This document shows, one piece after another, positions 52,457 through 61,291 of a stretch of DNA of 64,000 nt (within the stretch, counting starts at the first letter, position 1; every line of letters begins with the position of its first letter). Both the position numbers and the translations under genes were made by a program. Origin of the DNA: Nonlabens marinus S1-08 (GTDB lineage: Bacteria > Bacteroidota > Bacteroidia > Flavobacteriales > Flavobacteriaceae). The notes under the pieces were generated by a model. It was given only the letters and a program-made list of their open reading frames with translations, had not been told where the DNA came from and made no database searches. Location of the stretch: assembly GCF_000831385.1 (NCBI RefSeq), contig NZ_AP014548.1, positions 2,099,779 to 2,163,778 on the forward strand, read 5' to 3'.

Positions 52457-52921
52457 TTAGGCGTTGTAGGTTTTTTTGATTTGATCCAGGCGCTTTTTAT
52501 TGTCTCGATTCTTCATGGTTTCCCGTTTGTCAAAGAGTTTTTTCCCTTTCGCAAGAGCGATCTGTACCTTAGCAAATCCGCGATCATTGATAAACATCAC
52601 GATAGGAATGATGGTGTTACCAGAGTTCGTCACATCCTTGTGCAACTTTTTAAGCTCACGTCGTTGCAATAACAATTTACGCGCTGCTTTAGGTGCGTGA
52701 TTAAAATGCGTGGCATGTGAGTATTCCTGTATGGTCATGTTAATGATCCACAGCTCATCGTCTTTGAACTCACAAAAAGCCTCTGCAATACTGGCTTTTC
52801 CTAAGCGTATGGCCTTGATCTCTGTACCCGTAAGTACAATTCCAGCCGTATACTTGTCCAGCAATTCATATTCAAAGCGCGCTTTGCGGTTCTTAATCTG
52901 TACGTTGTTCTTAAAATCCAT
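52457..52921 (-). CDS. smpB: SsrA-binding protein SmpB
   Basis: 154 aa from the ATG at 52921. NVQIKNRKARFEYELLDKYTAGIVLTGTEIKAIR is the SmpB OB-fold opening; YSHATHFNHAPKAARKLLLQ and the basic tail (GKKLFDKRETMKNRDNKKRL) that contacts the ribosome are present. It delivers tmRNA to stalled ribosomes. The tmRNA gene itself is not in this window. Confidence 0.97.
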   Translation of the reverse strand: MDFKNNVQIKNRKARFEYELLDKYTAGIVLTGTEIKAIRLGKASIAEAFCEFKDDELWIINMTIQEYSHATHFNHAPKAARKLLLQRRELKKLHKDVTNSGNTIIPIVMFINDRGFAKVQIALAKGKKLFDKRETMKNRDNKKRLDQIKKTYNA

Positions 52922-52928
52922 GAAGTCA

Positions 52929-52936
52929 CAAATATA
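52929..52936 (-). promoter_or_regulatory. -7 element (TATATTTG) for smpB
   Basis: Minus-strand TATATTTG ending seven bases before the smpB ATG; implies a very short leader. It forms a divergent pair with the element at 52962. Confidence 0.5.
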
Positions 52937-52961
52937 ATTTAACAGTTTGAGCCCATCGTTA

Positions 52962-52969
52962 TATATTTG
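52962..52969 (+). promoter_or_regulatory. -7 element (TATATTTG) for the DUF6503-like gene
   Basis: Ends four bases before the ATG at 52974, the same spacing as at dapF. Confidence 0.5.
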
Positions 52970-52973
52970 TGAA

Positions 52974-53723
52974 ATGAAAAAAATCCTCTTTTCCATAACG
53001 CTAGTAACTTGTAGTATTTTAATTTCCTGTGGCGATCCAGAACCTACCGCCGCTGAAATCATGGATTTAAGCATCCAGGCTCATGGAGCAGATCTTGCTG
53101 CAAATGCTCGTATGGACTTTATTTTCAGGGGCATCAACTACAGTGTAGATCGTTATGATGGGCAGTTTGCTTATGAACGCCGTTTCCGTCAAGGCGATAT
53201 GGATGTTCTGGACCGTTTAGATAACAATGGTTTTACCCGTCATTTTAATGATTCTCTAGTGGTGTTGAACGATACGATCGCGCAGCGCTATCAGTCGTCA
53301 GTGAACTCAGTGATTTATTTTGCACAATTGCCTTATGGTCTCGATGGCGATGCAGTTAACCTAAAATTGATAGGCACGGACAGCATCATGGACAGCAATT
53401 ATTATGAGATTCAGGTTACTTTTAAAGAAGAAGGTGGTGGTGAGGACCACGAGGATGTCTTTGTATACTGGATCGACACGCAAGATTATCTGATTGATTA
53501 CATGGCCTATTCTTATTGTGAGGATGATTGTGGATTTCGCTTTCGCGAAAGCGTGAACCGTAGAAATCTCAATGGGATCACCGTGCAGGATTACAACAAT
53601 TATAAATCCAACCGTCAGGATCCAAAGCTAGAAGATCTGGACGACGCCTTTGAGGCTGGAAAATTACAATTGTTGAGCGAGATTAAGACAGAGTTTCCTG
53701 ACGTGAAACTACATAATAAGTAG
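52974..53723 (+). CDS. DUF6503-like lipoprotein
   Basis: 249 aa from the ATG at 52974. MKKILFSITLVTCSILISC is a lipoprotein signal peptide. TAAEIMDLSIQAHGADL and the beta-rich body with FRGINYSVDRYDGQFAYERRF fit the DUF6503 family of Bacteroidota lipoproteins, probably with a LolA/LolB-like fold. The dispersed palindrome encodes FRFRES near residue 190. Confidence 0.78.
   Translation: MKKILFSITLVTCSILISCGDPEPTAAEIMDLSIQAHGADLAANARMDFIFRGINYSVDRYDGQFAYERRFRQGDMDVLDRLDNNGFTRHFNDSLVVLNDTIAQRYQSSVNSVIYFAQLPYGLDGDAVNLKLIGTDSIMDSNYYEIQVTFKEEGGGEDHEDVFVYWIDTQDYLIDYMAYSYCEDDCGFRFRESVNRRNLNGITVQDYNNYKSNRQDPKLEDLDDAFEAGKLQLLSEIKTEFPDVKLHNK
53539..53552. repeat. Dispersed palindrome (14-bp core)
   Basis: GCTTTCGCGAAAGC in the DUF6503-like gene, read as FRFRES. 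Confidence 0.9.
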
Positions 53724-53856
53724 AATTCTCATCCTGATTACAATTCAGTAACCCATTCTTACAGTTGGGTCATTCTGCTTTTTTTTAAGCCAGTTGCTAG
53801 TGGATCTTTGGGACGTCCTTCAATAAGAAGTACATTTAAGATTCAAGACCAGAACC

Positions 53857-55191
53857 ATGAGATTCAGCTCGATTACCAAAACCATTTTGATCAGCGCCTT
53901 TATTGCGCTGGTGATTTCCCTTATTAATTATGGATTTGGCAATCAACCAGTTGATATTTATGAAGCGGCGCAGGATTACTCGATCAATTTTTTGTTTGCC
54001 ATTAGTATCACTCTGGTAAATGAAACCTTTTTCTCCTATTTCAATGATCGCATGTCTTGGTCCACGGCACCGCTGTTGCGATTAGTTCTAGGTGTTCTAG
54101 GCTCAGTTGTGGTTACATTAATCACGTTGTTTTTGCTAATTGCTTTTACCCGAATGATCATATTTGGGATGGGCTGGCAAGAATTTTTGGACTCGCAGCG
54201 TCAATCTTGGTATCTGTTTGGAGTTGGGTTTACGCTGGTAATTGCGCTTATTTTTCACCTGTTTTACTTCTATAAACAACTACAACAATCTAAGCTTAAG
54301 GAGCAAAAAGTCATTGCCAGTTCAGCGACGGCACAATTTGATGCATTGAAAAACCAGTTGGATCCTCATTTTTTGTTCAACAGTTTGAATGTATTGGTTT
54401 CCTTAATTGAAGAGAATCCAAGTGCGGCAGTGAACTTTACCACCTCTTTATCTAAAGTATACAGGTACGTTTTAGAACAACGCGGCAAGCAACTAGTTAG
54501 CGTTCAAGAAGAGTTGGCTTTTGCTCGTATATATATAGGACTGCTCAAAATGAGGTTTGAAGACAGCCTAGAAGTTCAAATTCCAGAGCAGGTGTCTCAT
54601 CCTGAATTACAAATCGTCCCACTTTCCTTGCAGTTATTGATAGAAAATGCCGTCAAACATAACGTCATCAGTTCCAGCCAGCCATTGCACCTGCAAATCT
54701 ATGAGGCCGATGGACAGCTGGTAATCAAGAACAACCTTCAAGCTAAAAATGTGCTGGGCAACAGCACTGGTGTAGGCCTGGCAAACATCGCCTCCAGGTA
54801 TGGACTACTCACGGAACAAAAAATGACCATTGATAAAAACCGAACCTCATTTCAAGTGCATTTACCCTTACTGGATCCTGATCGTATACAACAACCTAAA
54901 ACTACAGCTATGGAAACTCCATTAGAAGATTACCGATTGATGCAAGCCAAAGAGCGCGTGAAAAATATTAAAGAATTCTATGACGAACTCTGGCGCACCG
55001 TTTTGATACTGCTCTTTCTAGCCGTGTTGAATTACTTCACCTCAGATTTTCTATGGGTGATATTCCCAGCGATTGGGATGGGGATAGGATTATTTTTTCA
55101 ATACATGAAAAACTTTGATCGGCATATATTCCTAGGCAAAAACTGGCAGAAAAATAAGTTGGATGAATTGATGAACGACCAAAACTTCTAA
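53857..55191 (+). CDS. LytS/YehU-type sensor histidine kinase with C-terminal 2TM domain
   Basis: 444 aa. Four N-terminal membrane helices (about 8-142), then the His_kinase domain with LKNQLDPHFLFNSLNVLVSLI, where the His of DPHFLFN is the phospho-acceptor. The HATPase is at about 235-350 (LLIENAVKHNV, TGVGLANI). A 2TM domain with two helices ends the protein (about 370-435). First gene of a three-gene operon with a 2TM protein and a LytTR regulator. Confidence 0.9.
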   Translation: MRFSSITKTILISAFIALVISLINYGFGNQPVDIYEAAQDYSINFLFAISITLVNETFFSYFNDRMSWSTAPLLRLVLGVLGSVVVTLITLFLLIAFTRMIIFGMGWQEFLDSQRQSWYLFGVGFTLVIALIFHLFYFYKQLQQSKLKEQKVIASSATAQFDALKNQLDPHFLFNSLNVLVSLIEENPSAAVNFTTSLSKVYRYVLEQRGKQLVSVQEELAFARIYIGLLKMRFEDSLEVQIPEQVSHPELQIVPLSLQLLIENAVKHNVISSSQPLHLQIYEADGQLVIKNNLQAKNVLGNSTGVGLANIASRYGLLTEQKMTIDKNRTSFQVHLPLLDPDRIQQPKTTAMETPLEDYRLMQAKERVKNIKEFYDELWRTVLILLFLAVLNYFTSDFLWVIFPAIGMGIGLFFQYMKNFDRHIFLGKNWQKNKLDELMNDQNF

Positions 55192-55194
55192 ACC

Positions 55195-55497
55195 ATGCAA
55201 ACACAAGAAACTTACCAAGAAAAATATGCCCGGGCCAAGGCTCGTGTGCAGGAACTTAAATCTTTTTACAACCACATCGTTGTGTACGCATTCGTCAACC
55301 TGGGCCTTGCTGGATTGAATTACTATACAAATCAATGGAGCTTTCCATGGTTTTTGTTCCCATTATTGGGTTGGGGCATAGGACTGTCCAGTCATGCGGT
55401 GCGTACATTTCAATGGGACCCATTGACAAGTCAAGACTGGGAGGAGCGCAAGATTCAAGAGATCCTGCGCAAGGAGGAAAACCAATCTTTACAATAA
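55195..55497 (+). CDS. 2TM domain protein
   Basis: 100 aa. Two hydrophobic helices (about 28-45 and 55-70) flanked by the conserved AKARVQELKSFYNHIVVYAFVNL and WEERKIQEILRKEE. It is related to the C-terminal domain of the kinase just upstream (three bases away), so it may associate with it in the membrane. Confidence 0.9.
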   Translation: MQTQETYQEKYARAKARVQELKSFYNHIVVYAFVNLGLAGLNYYTNQWSFPWFLFPLLGWGIGLSSHAVRTFQWDPLTSQDWEERKIQEILRKEENQSLQ

Positions 55498-55503
55498 CAG
55501 CAC

Positions 55504-56283
55504 ATGCGCGTACTTATTATTGAGGATGAAAAACCAGCCGCCCGTCGCTTGCAACGCATGCTGGAACAATTAGATTTAGAAATTTCTCGTGTAGTTCATT
55601 CTGTTAAGGAAGCGATAGAATATTTGTCAAGCGCCACTGAGCCAGATTTGATCTTCTTAGACATCCAGTTGAGCGATGGGCTTTCTTTTGAGATATTTGA
55701 ACACGTACAAATCAACAGCGCGATTATCTTTACCACTGCCTATGACGAGTATGCATTGCAGGCGTTCAAGCTCAACAGCATTGATTACTTACTGAAACCT
55801 ATAGATGCAGTAGAGTTGGAACAGGCGGTGAATAAGTTTAAAATTCGCTTTCGCGAAAGCGAAAAGTCCAACAGCGTCAGTACACAATTACAACCTATCG
55901 ACTTGCAACAGATTGCTAAGTTGCTAGGTACTCATCATGAGAATTACAAAACGCGGTTCACCGTGAAAGTAGGGGAGCACATCAAATTATTTACTGCAGA
56001 TGAAATCCAGCTCTTCTACTCTGAAAACAAAGGTACCTACATCAACCTAGCAAATGGACGTAACTATTTAATAGATGGAAAGCTAGAATCCGTGGAGGCA
56101 GACTTAGATCCTAAGCAATTCTTCCGTATTTCTAGGCAGGTCATAGTGCGCATCGATGCCATAACAGATATCATCAGTTATACCAATTCTCGATTAAGAG
56201 TAAAGATTGATTCATTTAAAGAACTGGACTTAATTGTGAGTCGAGAGCGAGTAAAGGACTTTAAAGCCTGGTTAGAAGGCTGA
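55504..56283 (+). CDS. LytTR-family response regulator
   Basis: 259 aa. The REC domain (1-120) has the acidic pair in IIEDEKPAARR, phospho-acceptor Asp in LIFLDIQLSDG and KPI at the end. The LytTR DNA-binding domain (about 155-258) contains FTVKVGEHIKLF and FFRISRQVIVRIDAI. Partner of the LytS-like kinase. Targets unknown; cell-envelope functions are usual. The dispersed palindrome in the linker encodes IRFRES. Confidence 0.94.
   Translation: MRVLIIEDEKPAARRLQRMLEQLDLEISRVVHSVKEAIEYLSSATEPDLIFLDIQLSDGLSFEIFEHVQINSAIIFTTAYDEYALQAFKLNSIDYLLKPIDAVELEQAVNKFKIRFRESEKSNSVSTQLQPIDLQQIAKLLGTHHENYKTRFTVKVGEHIKLFTADEIQLFYSENKGTYINLANGRNYLIDGKLESVEADLDPKQFFRISRQVIVRIDAITDIISYTNSRLRVKIDSFKELDLIVSRERVKDFKAWLEG
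55847..55860. repeat. Dispersed palindrome (14-bp core)
   Basis: GCTTTCGCGAAAGC in the LytTR regulator gene, linker region. Confidence 0.9.
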
Positions 56284-56395
56284 TAATCTTAAATAGGCGT
56301 TAATTCTAGAACCTATAATAGGTCTTTAACATATTCTTTAAAACCGTGATTCTTTATCTGACGTAAGTTTAGCATAATCAATAAAAAAATTACCC

Positions 56396-57067
56396 ATGAA
56401 AAAAATTGCCCTTTGGTCCAGTATCGCAATATGCGCCGTAGCCGGTGTCTTTATTGCAGCTGATCACCTAGATGCTCCAGCCGTTGCTATGACAACTTCT
56501 GACATCGCAGACTTTTATGCTTTTGAAGGCGCTAACGCTGCCTCCACGACTTTTGTAGTAACGATTCCAGCGGCTGATGCAAACGCACAGTTTGATGAGA
56601 ATGTACTTATCGAGATCAACATTGATAATACAGGTGCCGCAGATGGTGTTATAGAAGATCTTGTAATCCAAGCTATACGTCAAGGAGACAAAATGTACTT
56701 CTTCGGTCCTTATGCACCTAGTCAGACTGGATTGAACAGTACGATCAACACAGATCAGTTTGTAGCTTCTGTAGATATAGGAAGTCAAACAACCGTAGAC
56801 GGTGTGAATTATTTCGCTGGTTTACGTCAAGATGCTTTCTTCTTTGACTTTGAAAGATTTAATACAGTAGTTGGAACAGCTCCAGCGTCTGGATTTGGTT
56901 CCACAGGTAATAATACGTTTGCTCCTTTAAATGTAAACGCTATTGTTATTGAAGTTCCTAATTCTAGACTAGGAACTGCACCACCACACATTGTAGATCA
57001 ATTGCTACAAACCACTACTGGTCTTCCTGCAGCCTATAATGTCTGGGTGGAAACTAAAAGAAGATAA
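56396..57067 (+). CDS. DUF4331 family protein, first of two
   Basis: 223 aa. Signal peptide (about 1-22) followed by ADHLDAPAVAMTTSDIADFYAFEG, the DUF4331 start, and a beta-rich body. DUF4331 proteins are exported and of unknown function. It lies 26 bases before a second DUF4331-related lipoprotein and appears to be one operon with it. Confidence 0.85.
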   Translation: MKKIALWSSIAICAVAGVFIAADHLDAPAVAMTTSDIADFYAFEGANAASTTFVVTIPAADANAQFDENVLIEINIDNTGAADGVIEDLVIQAIRQGDKMYFFGPYAPSQTGLNSTINTDQFVASVDIGSQTTVDGVNYFAGLRQDAFFFDFERFNTVVGTAPASGFGSTGNNTFAPLNVNAIVIEVPNSRLGTAPPHIVDQLLQTTTGLPAAYNVWVETKRR

Positions 57068-57093
57068 TAACATTTTAAAAAAAATAGAATACC

Positions 57094-57687
57094 ATGAAAA
57101 TATTCAATATAAAATATACTATCGCAGCAGCTGCGCTAGCTATGATTACCATAAGTTGTGGAAATGATGACGACATCACTGGAAATCCAGTAACAACTGA
57201 CTTCACTGGTACATTTGTACAAGAAGATCAAATGGGACGTCCAGGTATCAACACTGTTTTCCCAACGACTGATGCAGATGAAAATGCTTTCAATCAAACT
57301 ATTCCTTCTAATGGAATCAACAGATGGCAGCCAACTTTTCAAGATAAAGTAGAAACTCTGTATAATGCTTACGGAGCATCGTATGAGAATAACATTCTAG
57401 GATTGGATTTGCCAACTCTTACAACCGCATTATCATTAGATGTGTTGCAAGTGGCGCCTAACGCTAGTGGACCTACAACCTATTTCGCAAGTACTAGTAA
57501 CTTCTTGACAGGTCGTAGATTACAGGATGATGTGATTGACGTTTCTTTGATTCTTCTTTTTGGAGGAAACAGCGGAGCACGATTTGACGGTCAAAATGGA
57601 ACACCTAACTTAGTTTCTGATAACGTAGGACTAGAAGCAGGTGTGACTCAGAGTGCATTCCCATACATGACTGCACCTCAATTTTAG
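57094..57687 (+). CDS. DUF4331-related lipoprotein, second of two
   Basis: 197 aa. MKIFNIKYTIAAAALAMITISC is a lipoprotein signal peptide. The body, with LGLDLPTLTTALSLDVLQVAPNAS and the GRRLQDDVIDVSLILLFGG motif seen at the C-terminal end of DUF4331 proteins, suggests that the two genes together represent the two halves of the family. Function unknown. Confidence 0.8.
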   Translation: MKIFNIKYTIAAAALAMITISCGNDDDITGNPVTTDFTGTFVQEDQMGRPGINTVFPTTDADENAFNQTIPSNGINRWQPTFQDKVETLYNAYGASYENNILGLDLPTLTTALSLDVLQVAPNASGPTTYFASTSNFLTGRRLQDDVIDVSLILLFGGNSGARFDGQNGTPNLVSDNVGLEAGVTQSAFPYMTAPQF

Positions 57688-57709
57688 AAATAAATTGATT
57701 TAACTTACA

Positions 57710-57741
57710 AGCCGATTCTAGCAATAGAGTCGGCTTTGTTG
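57710..57741 (+). terminator. Terminator after the DUF4331 pair
   Basis: Arms AGCCGATTCTA and TAGAGTCGGCT (one mismatch), loop GCAA, followed by TTTGTTG. It separates the pair from the TPR gene, whose ATG is 24 bases further. Confidence 0.8.
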
Positions 57742-57764
57742 TAGTATAAAACCAAATACCGATT

Positions 57765-59054
57765 ATGAAAAAACTATGGATACTTTTTGGCTTCTTAGGA
57801 CTTGTTTCTTGCAACCAAGAAACCACCCAACAGCCTGAAAACATTACGAACATTGAAGATTATCAAGTCTATCTTGATACGGATGAAACTGAATTGATAT
57901 CGCAATTAAAAGCAGAGGTGGAAGAATTAAAAACTGAAGCAGCTGGCGACACGACCCGTATCGTACTCAATGGATCGATTGCAGGGAAGTTGAATACATT
58001 ATTTGATCTTACTGGAAATGTAGATTATTTGAATGAGTCCGTTCGCTTTCGCGAAAGCGTGGTCAAAAACACCTATATACGTCCTGAAAATTCTAAACAT
58101 GCCCTGGCTCAAGCCTACATCAAGCAACATCGTTTCAAAAAGGCAGATAGCTTAATGCGCAGTTTTACTCAAGAATTTAGTGGTCCAGAAAGTCAAATGG
58201 TTCAATTTGACATTGCCATGGAACTTGGAGAATATAAAAAGGCAGAGTCCTTACTAGATTCTATGAGAAATACCGGTGATTATAATTACTTGATACGTGC
58301 TGCGAAATGGAATGATTACATAGGGCAGCTGGGAACTACGGTCAACCTGATGGAGAACGCCATGGAACTAGCAGATCAAAGCGGAGACCAGAGTAGACAG
58401 TTGTGGAGTTATTCTAACATCGCAGATTACTATGGCCATCATGGCGATCTAGAAAAGTCATATGCACATTACTTAAAAACCTTAGAAAAAGACCCACATA
58501 ATACCTATGCGTTGAAAGGTATTGCATGGATTGCCTATTCTCATGATAGTGATGTGGAGGAGGCTAGAACCATTCTAGAAAACTTGAGCAAGCGCCACCC
58601 CACGCCAGATTATCTACTAGATCTTGCGGAATTGTATGAATTTGAAGGAAAGGAGCAAGAAGCTATGGCCCTAAAGGAGGATTTTATGACCCGAGTTTCA
58701 GATCCAGAGTACAGAGGAATGTATAACGCCTATAAGATTACTGAATTGATTGATGCTGGACAGACTCAAAAGGCTGTAGATCTGGCACGAATTGAAGTTC
58801 AAAACCGAGCTACTCCTGAAACATATGATTTATTGGGATACGCACTTCTTACTAATGGAGAGGCTCAGGCTGCTTTAGAAAATCATGAGCAATATGTGAT
58901 AGGTAAAACATTTGAGCCCGTTGCTCAATTCCACACCGCTTTAATCTACAAGGCAAATGGTATGGATAAAGCTGTAGCGGCCTTTAAAGAGGAGCTTCTA
59001 GAGACGGAATATGAGATGGGTCCAGTTACTTATAAAAAAATTGAGGCTTTATAA
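57765..59054 (+). CDS. TPR-repeat lipoprotein
   Basis: 429 aa. MKKLWILFGFLGLVSC is a lipoprotein signal peptide. The rest is helical with tetratricopeptide-like repeats (e.g. YSNIADYYGHHGDLEKSYAHY and LKGIAWIAYSHDSDVEEA). Genes like this often follow DUF4331 genes in Flavobacteriia. A role in protein assembly in the periplasm is inferred only. The dispersed palindrome encodes VRFRES near residue 93. Confidence 0.85.
   Translation: MKKLWILFGFLGLVSCNQETTQQPENITNIEDYQVYLDTDETELISQLKAEVEELKTEAAGDTTRIVLNGSIAGKLNTLFDLTGNVDYLNESVRFRESVVKNTYIRPENSKHALAQAYIKQHRFKKADSLMRSFTQEFSGPESQMVQFDIAMELGEYKKAESLLDSMRNTGDYNYLIRAAKWNDYIGQLGTTVNLMENAMELADQSGDQSRQLWSYSNIADYYGHHGDLEKSYAHYLKTLEKDPHNTYALKGIAWIAYSHDSDVEEARTILENLSKRHPTPDYLLDLAELYEFEGKEQEAMALKEDFMTRVSDPEYRGMYNAYKITELIDAGQTQKAVDLARIEVQNRATPETYDLLGYALLTNGEAQAALENHEQYVIGKTFEPVAQFHTALIYKANGMDKAVAAFKEELLETEYEMGPVTYKKIEAL
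58045..58058. repeat. Dispersed palindrome (14-bp core)
   Basis: GCTTTCGCGAAAGC in the TPR lipoprotein gene, read as VRFRES. Confidence 0.9.
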
Positions 59055-59145
59055 AACCACAACCTAAATGTTTACGTAAGTATACTGATAGTTAATTACT
59101 CTGGAATTGAGAAAGTCAGCGTAATTTTTGGTTGGTTAGTTTAGG

Positions 59146-59177
59146 AATGCCTGGCTCGAGAGAGTCAGGCATTTTTG
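59146..59177. terminator. Terminator between TPR and anti-sigma genes
   Basis: Arms AATGCCTGGCTC and GAGTCAGGCATT (one mismatch), loop GAGA, followed by TTTTTG on the + strand. Confidence 0.85.
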
Positions 59178-59221
59178 TTGGTTCTTATTCCTATGTATTT
59201 CAGGAAAGCTATCAGGGCGTT

Positions 59222-59992
59222 TTATTGAATAGCGCCCAGTGTATACAGTCGTTCTAAAGTAGGAGTAGGGCTACCACCAGCTTCTTCTAAGGTTATACCA
59301 AAAGCTTGGGTGTCATTAGCATTAGTAAACTCCAGCATCGTTTTAGAACTGGAAGCTACAAGGCCTAAGTTCGTAGGTGTTAATGGATTCAAAGTCAACG
59401 ACCATAACTGGTAAGTCATGTTAGCTGGTGCTTCAGGCAAGCCAGTAATGTCCAGATAGGTAACGTCTTTTTCTGCGTTGTGAAAGGCTACAGCGCCAGC
59501 CGTGGTATGATTTCCTTGACCTGCAAGATTTACTTTAACGGTATTCGGATCTTTAATGAAAGCTAAGGCTTCTTGATAATCTGCATTCAAGGAATCTAAG
59601 TCAGTAACTTCATTAGTTAAAAATTCATTTTTTTGTTCTACAGAAACCATCTGCTCAGTAATATCTGTGTTTTCATAGAATAAATAACCACAACCTAAGA
59701 ACAGTAACAAAGAAGCCGCCCAGCCTAAATACTGGCTCCAGTGGTTATTCTCTGCCTTGGCCTTATCTTCTTTAATGTAGGCTTTGATTGATTCATAAAG
59801 AGCAACTTGATCCACTGCAGGAGCTATGCCCGCAGCAAGCTGAAAATAGGCGCTTTCAATGCGTTCTACCTCTTCTTCAAGTTCTGGATTTTGTTTAATG
59901 AGTTTAGCAATAGCTAGCGTTTCTTGACGGGTTAATGCCCCACAAACGTATGCCTCTAAATCTCCGCTATTTTTAATTTCTTGTATTTCCAT
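59222..59992 (-). CDS. Anti-sigma factor, RskA-like
   Basis: 256 aa. The N-terminal cytoplasmic anti-sigma domain (IKNSGDLEAYVCGALTRQE) is followed by one membrane helix (about 85-104) and a coiled linker. The outer C-terminal domain resembles anti-sigma-K (VNLAGQGNHTTAGAVAF; YLDITGLPEAPANMTYQLW). It overlaps the ECF sigma gene by one base (TGATG), so they are coupled. It should hold that sigma factor inactive at the membrane until a signal arrives. Confidence 0.9.
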   Translation of the reverse strand: MEIQEIKNSGDLEAYVCGALTRQETLAIAKLIKQNPELEEEVERIESAYFQLAAGIAPAVDQVALYESIKAYIKEDKAKAENNHWSQYLGWAASLLLFLGCGYLFYENTDITEQMVSVEQKNEFLTNEVTDLDSLNADYQEALAFIKDPNTVKVNLAGQGNHTTAGAVAFHNAEKDVTYLDITGLPEAPANMTYQLWSLTLNPLTPTNLGLVASSSKTMLEFTNANDTQAFGITLEEAGGSPTPTLERLYTLGAIQ

Positions 59993-60528
59993 CAGTTAAG
60001 CATCATTTCGCGTAAGCTGTTCAGACACTTTCTATGTCTGGTCTTCAATGTACCGGAAGGCATATCTAATTCTTCAGCACCATCCTTAAAGGTAAAACCT
60101 TTGAAGAAGATGATGTCAATTATCTTGATACACATGGGTTCCAATTTCTCCACCCATTGTTTCAAAAACAGAGTGTTGGTTTCCTCATCCAGATTATTGT
60201 TACTTACGATGATATCTACGAAATTATCAGCACTTAAGTTTTTAAGACTGTTCTTATGACGCTTACTGCGCAGATAATCGACAGAGGCATTTCTGGCTAT
60301 GTTTAGGATCCAGGTAAAGAATCGACCAGAGTTGGAATCATAGCTATCGGCATTTTTCCATATTTTGATAAATACATCTTGTAATATTTCTTGAGCGACA
60401 TCGTCGTTTTTGACAATGGCAAAAATCACTCCATGTAACGCGACTTGATACCGTTCGTAAATTCTATTAAAAGCGACCTCGCTGCCTTCTTGCATTCTGG
60501 CGATCAGTAGATCGGGTTGAGCATTCAT
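59992..60528 (-). CDS. ECF-type RNA polymerase sigma factor
   Basis: 178 aa. Region 2 (AFNRIYERYQVALHGVIFAIVKNDDVAQEILQDVFIKIWKN) and region 4 (KIIDIIFFKGFTFKDGAEELDMPSGTLKTRHRKCLNSLR) of sigma-70 are clear; no region 3. Controlled by the RskA-like protein encoded just after it. Confidence 0.95.
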   Translation of the reverse strand: MNAQPDLLIARMQEGSEVAFNRIYERYQVALHGVIFAIVKNDDVAQEILQDVFIKIWKNADSYDSNSGRFFTWILNIARNASVDYLRSKRHKNSLKNLSADNFVDIIVSNNNLDEETNTLFLKQWVEKLEPMCIKIIDIIFFKGFTFKDGAEELDMPSGTLKTRHRKCLNSLREMMLN

Positions 60529-60561
60529 ATTGTTTAGTAAATATTTTTAAAGATGCAAAAA

Positions 60562-60594
60562 AAAATCTACAAGTAGATACTTGTAGATTTTCAA
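60562..60594. terminator. Terminator after sodC
   Basis: Perfect 12-bp arms AAAATCTACAAG / CTTGTAGATTTT with loop TAGATA; an A-run on its left is the T-run for the minus strand. It lies 20 bases 3' of the sodC stop. Confidence 0.9.
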
Positions 60595-60613
60595 TTTTAA
60601 TCTCGATATGTAT

Positions 60614-61207
60614 TTATTCAATAACACCACAAGCGACTCTCGCTCCAGCAGCACCACTAGGTTGTGATGTGAAATCATCTGCAGTTGCATGTACGATGAC
60701 TCCTTTTCCTTTAATATTTTTAGTAGCATCATCACAATCCATACACCATTTGTCTGTACTAAAGGTGTAACTAGCTTCACCATTTGCGTTTGCTTCTAGA
60801 TTCCCTATGTCGCCCATATGGTGCGAACCTTCATCCCAGTCGCCATGCTCGTTAGATTTAGGATTCCAATGTCCACCAGCACTTGTAGCATCAGTCGCAC
60901 TACAATCTCCATTCTCATGTAAATGAATTGCGTGAACTCCTGGTTCTAATCCAGTAAGGTTAGCAATCATTTTAACTTGCGCGCCTTCTTGTACAAAAGA
61001 AATCACTCCTGTAACGTTACTACCACTTTTAGAAGCCATAGGCACAGCTATTTCCATTTTGCTATCCATAGAAGATTCAGAATCCATAGAAGAACTGTCC
61101 TCCATTTCAGTCATGGTTTCATCTGTCATTTCTTCCTCTTTAGTTTCTTTACAAGAAACGCTTAAAGTTAAGGCTAGTGCCATTAAGGCAATATTCAATT
61201 TTTTCAT
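60614..61207 (-). CDS. sodC: Cu/Zn superoxide dismutase, lipoprotein form
   Basis: 197 aa. MKKLNIALMALALTLSVSC is a lipoprotein signal peptide, followed by an acidic Glu/Ser/Asp/Met-rich linker. The SOD domain has HAIHLHENGDCSATDATSAGGHWNP, with copper and zinc His ligands, and the closing VIVHATADDFTSQPSGAAGARVACGVIE. It destroys superoxide at the cell envelope. Confidence 0.96.
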   Translation of the reverse strand: MKKLNIALMALALTLSVSCKETKEEEMTDETMTEMEDSSSMDSESSMDSKMEIAVPMASKSGSNVTGVISFVQEGAQVKMIANLTGLEPGVHAIHLHENGDCSATDATSAGGHWNPKSNEHGDWDEGSHHMGDIGNLEANANGEASYTFSTDKWCMDCDDATKNIKGKGVIVHATADDFTSQPSGAAGARVACGVIE

Positions 61208-61291
61208 TGGTTTTAGTTTTATTCTGTGAAGTTAGCCAAGTGCAGTCCAACGACCAACCATTTCACAATTCTTTAAAATTTATGCTTATGA

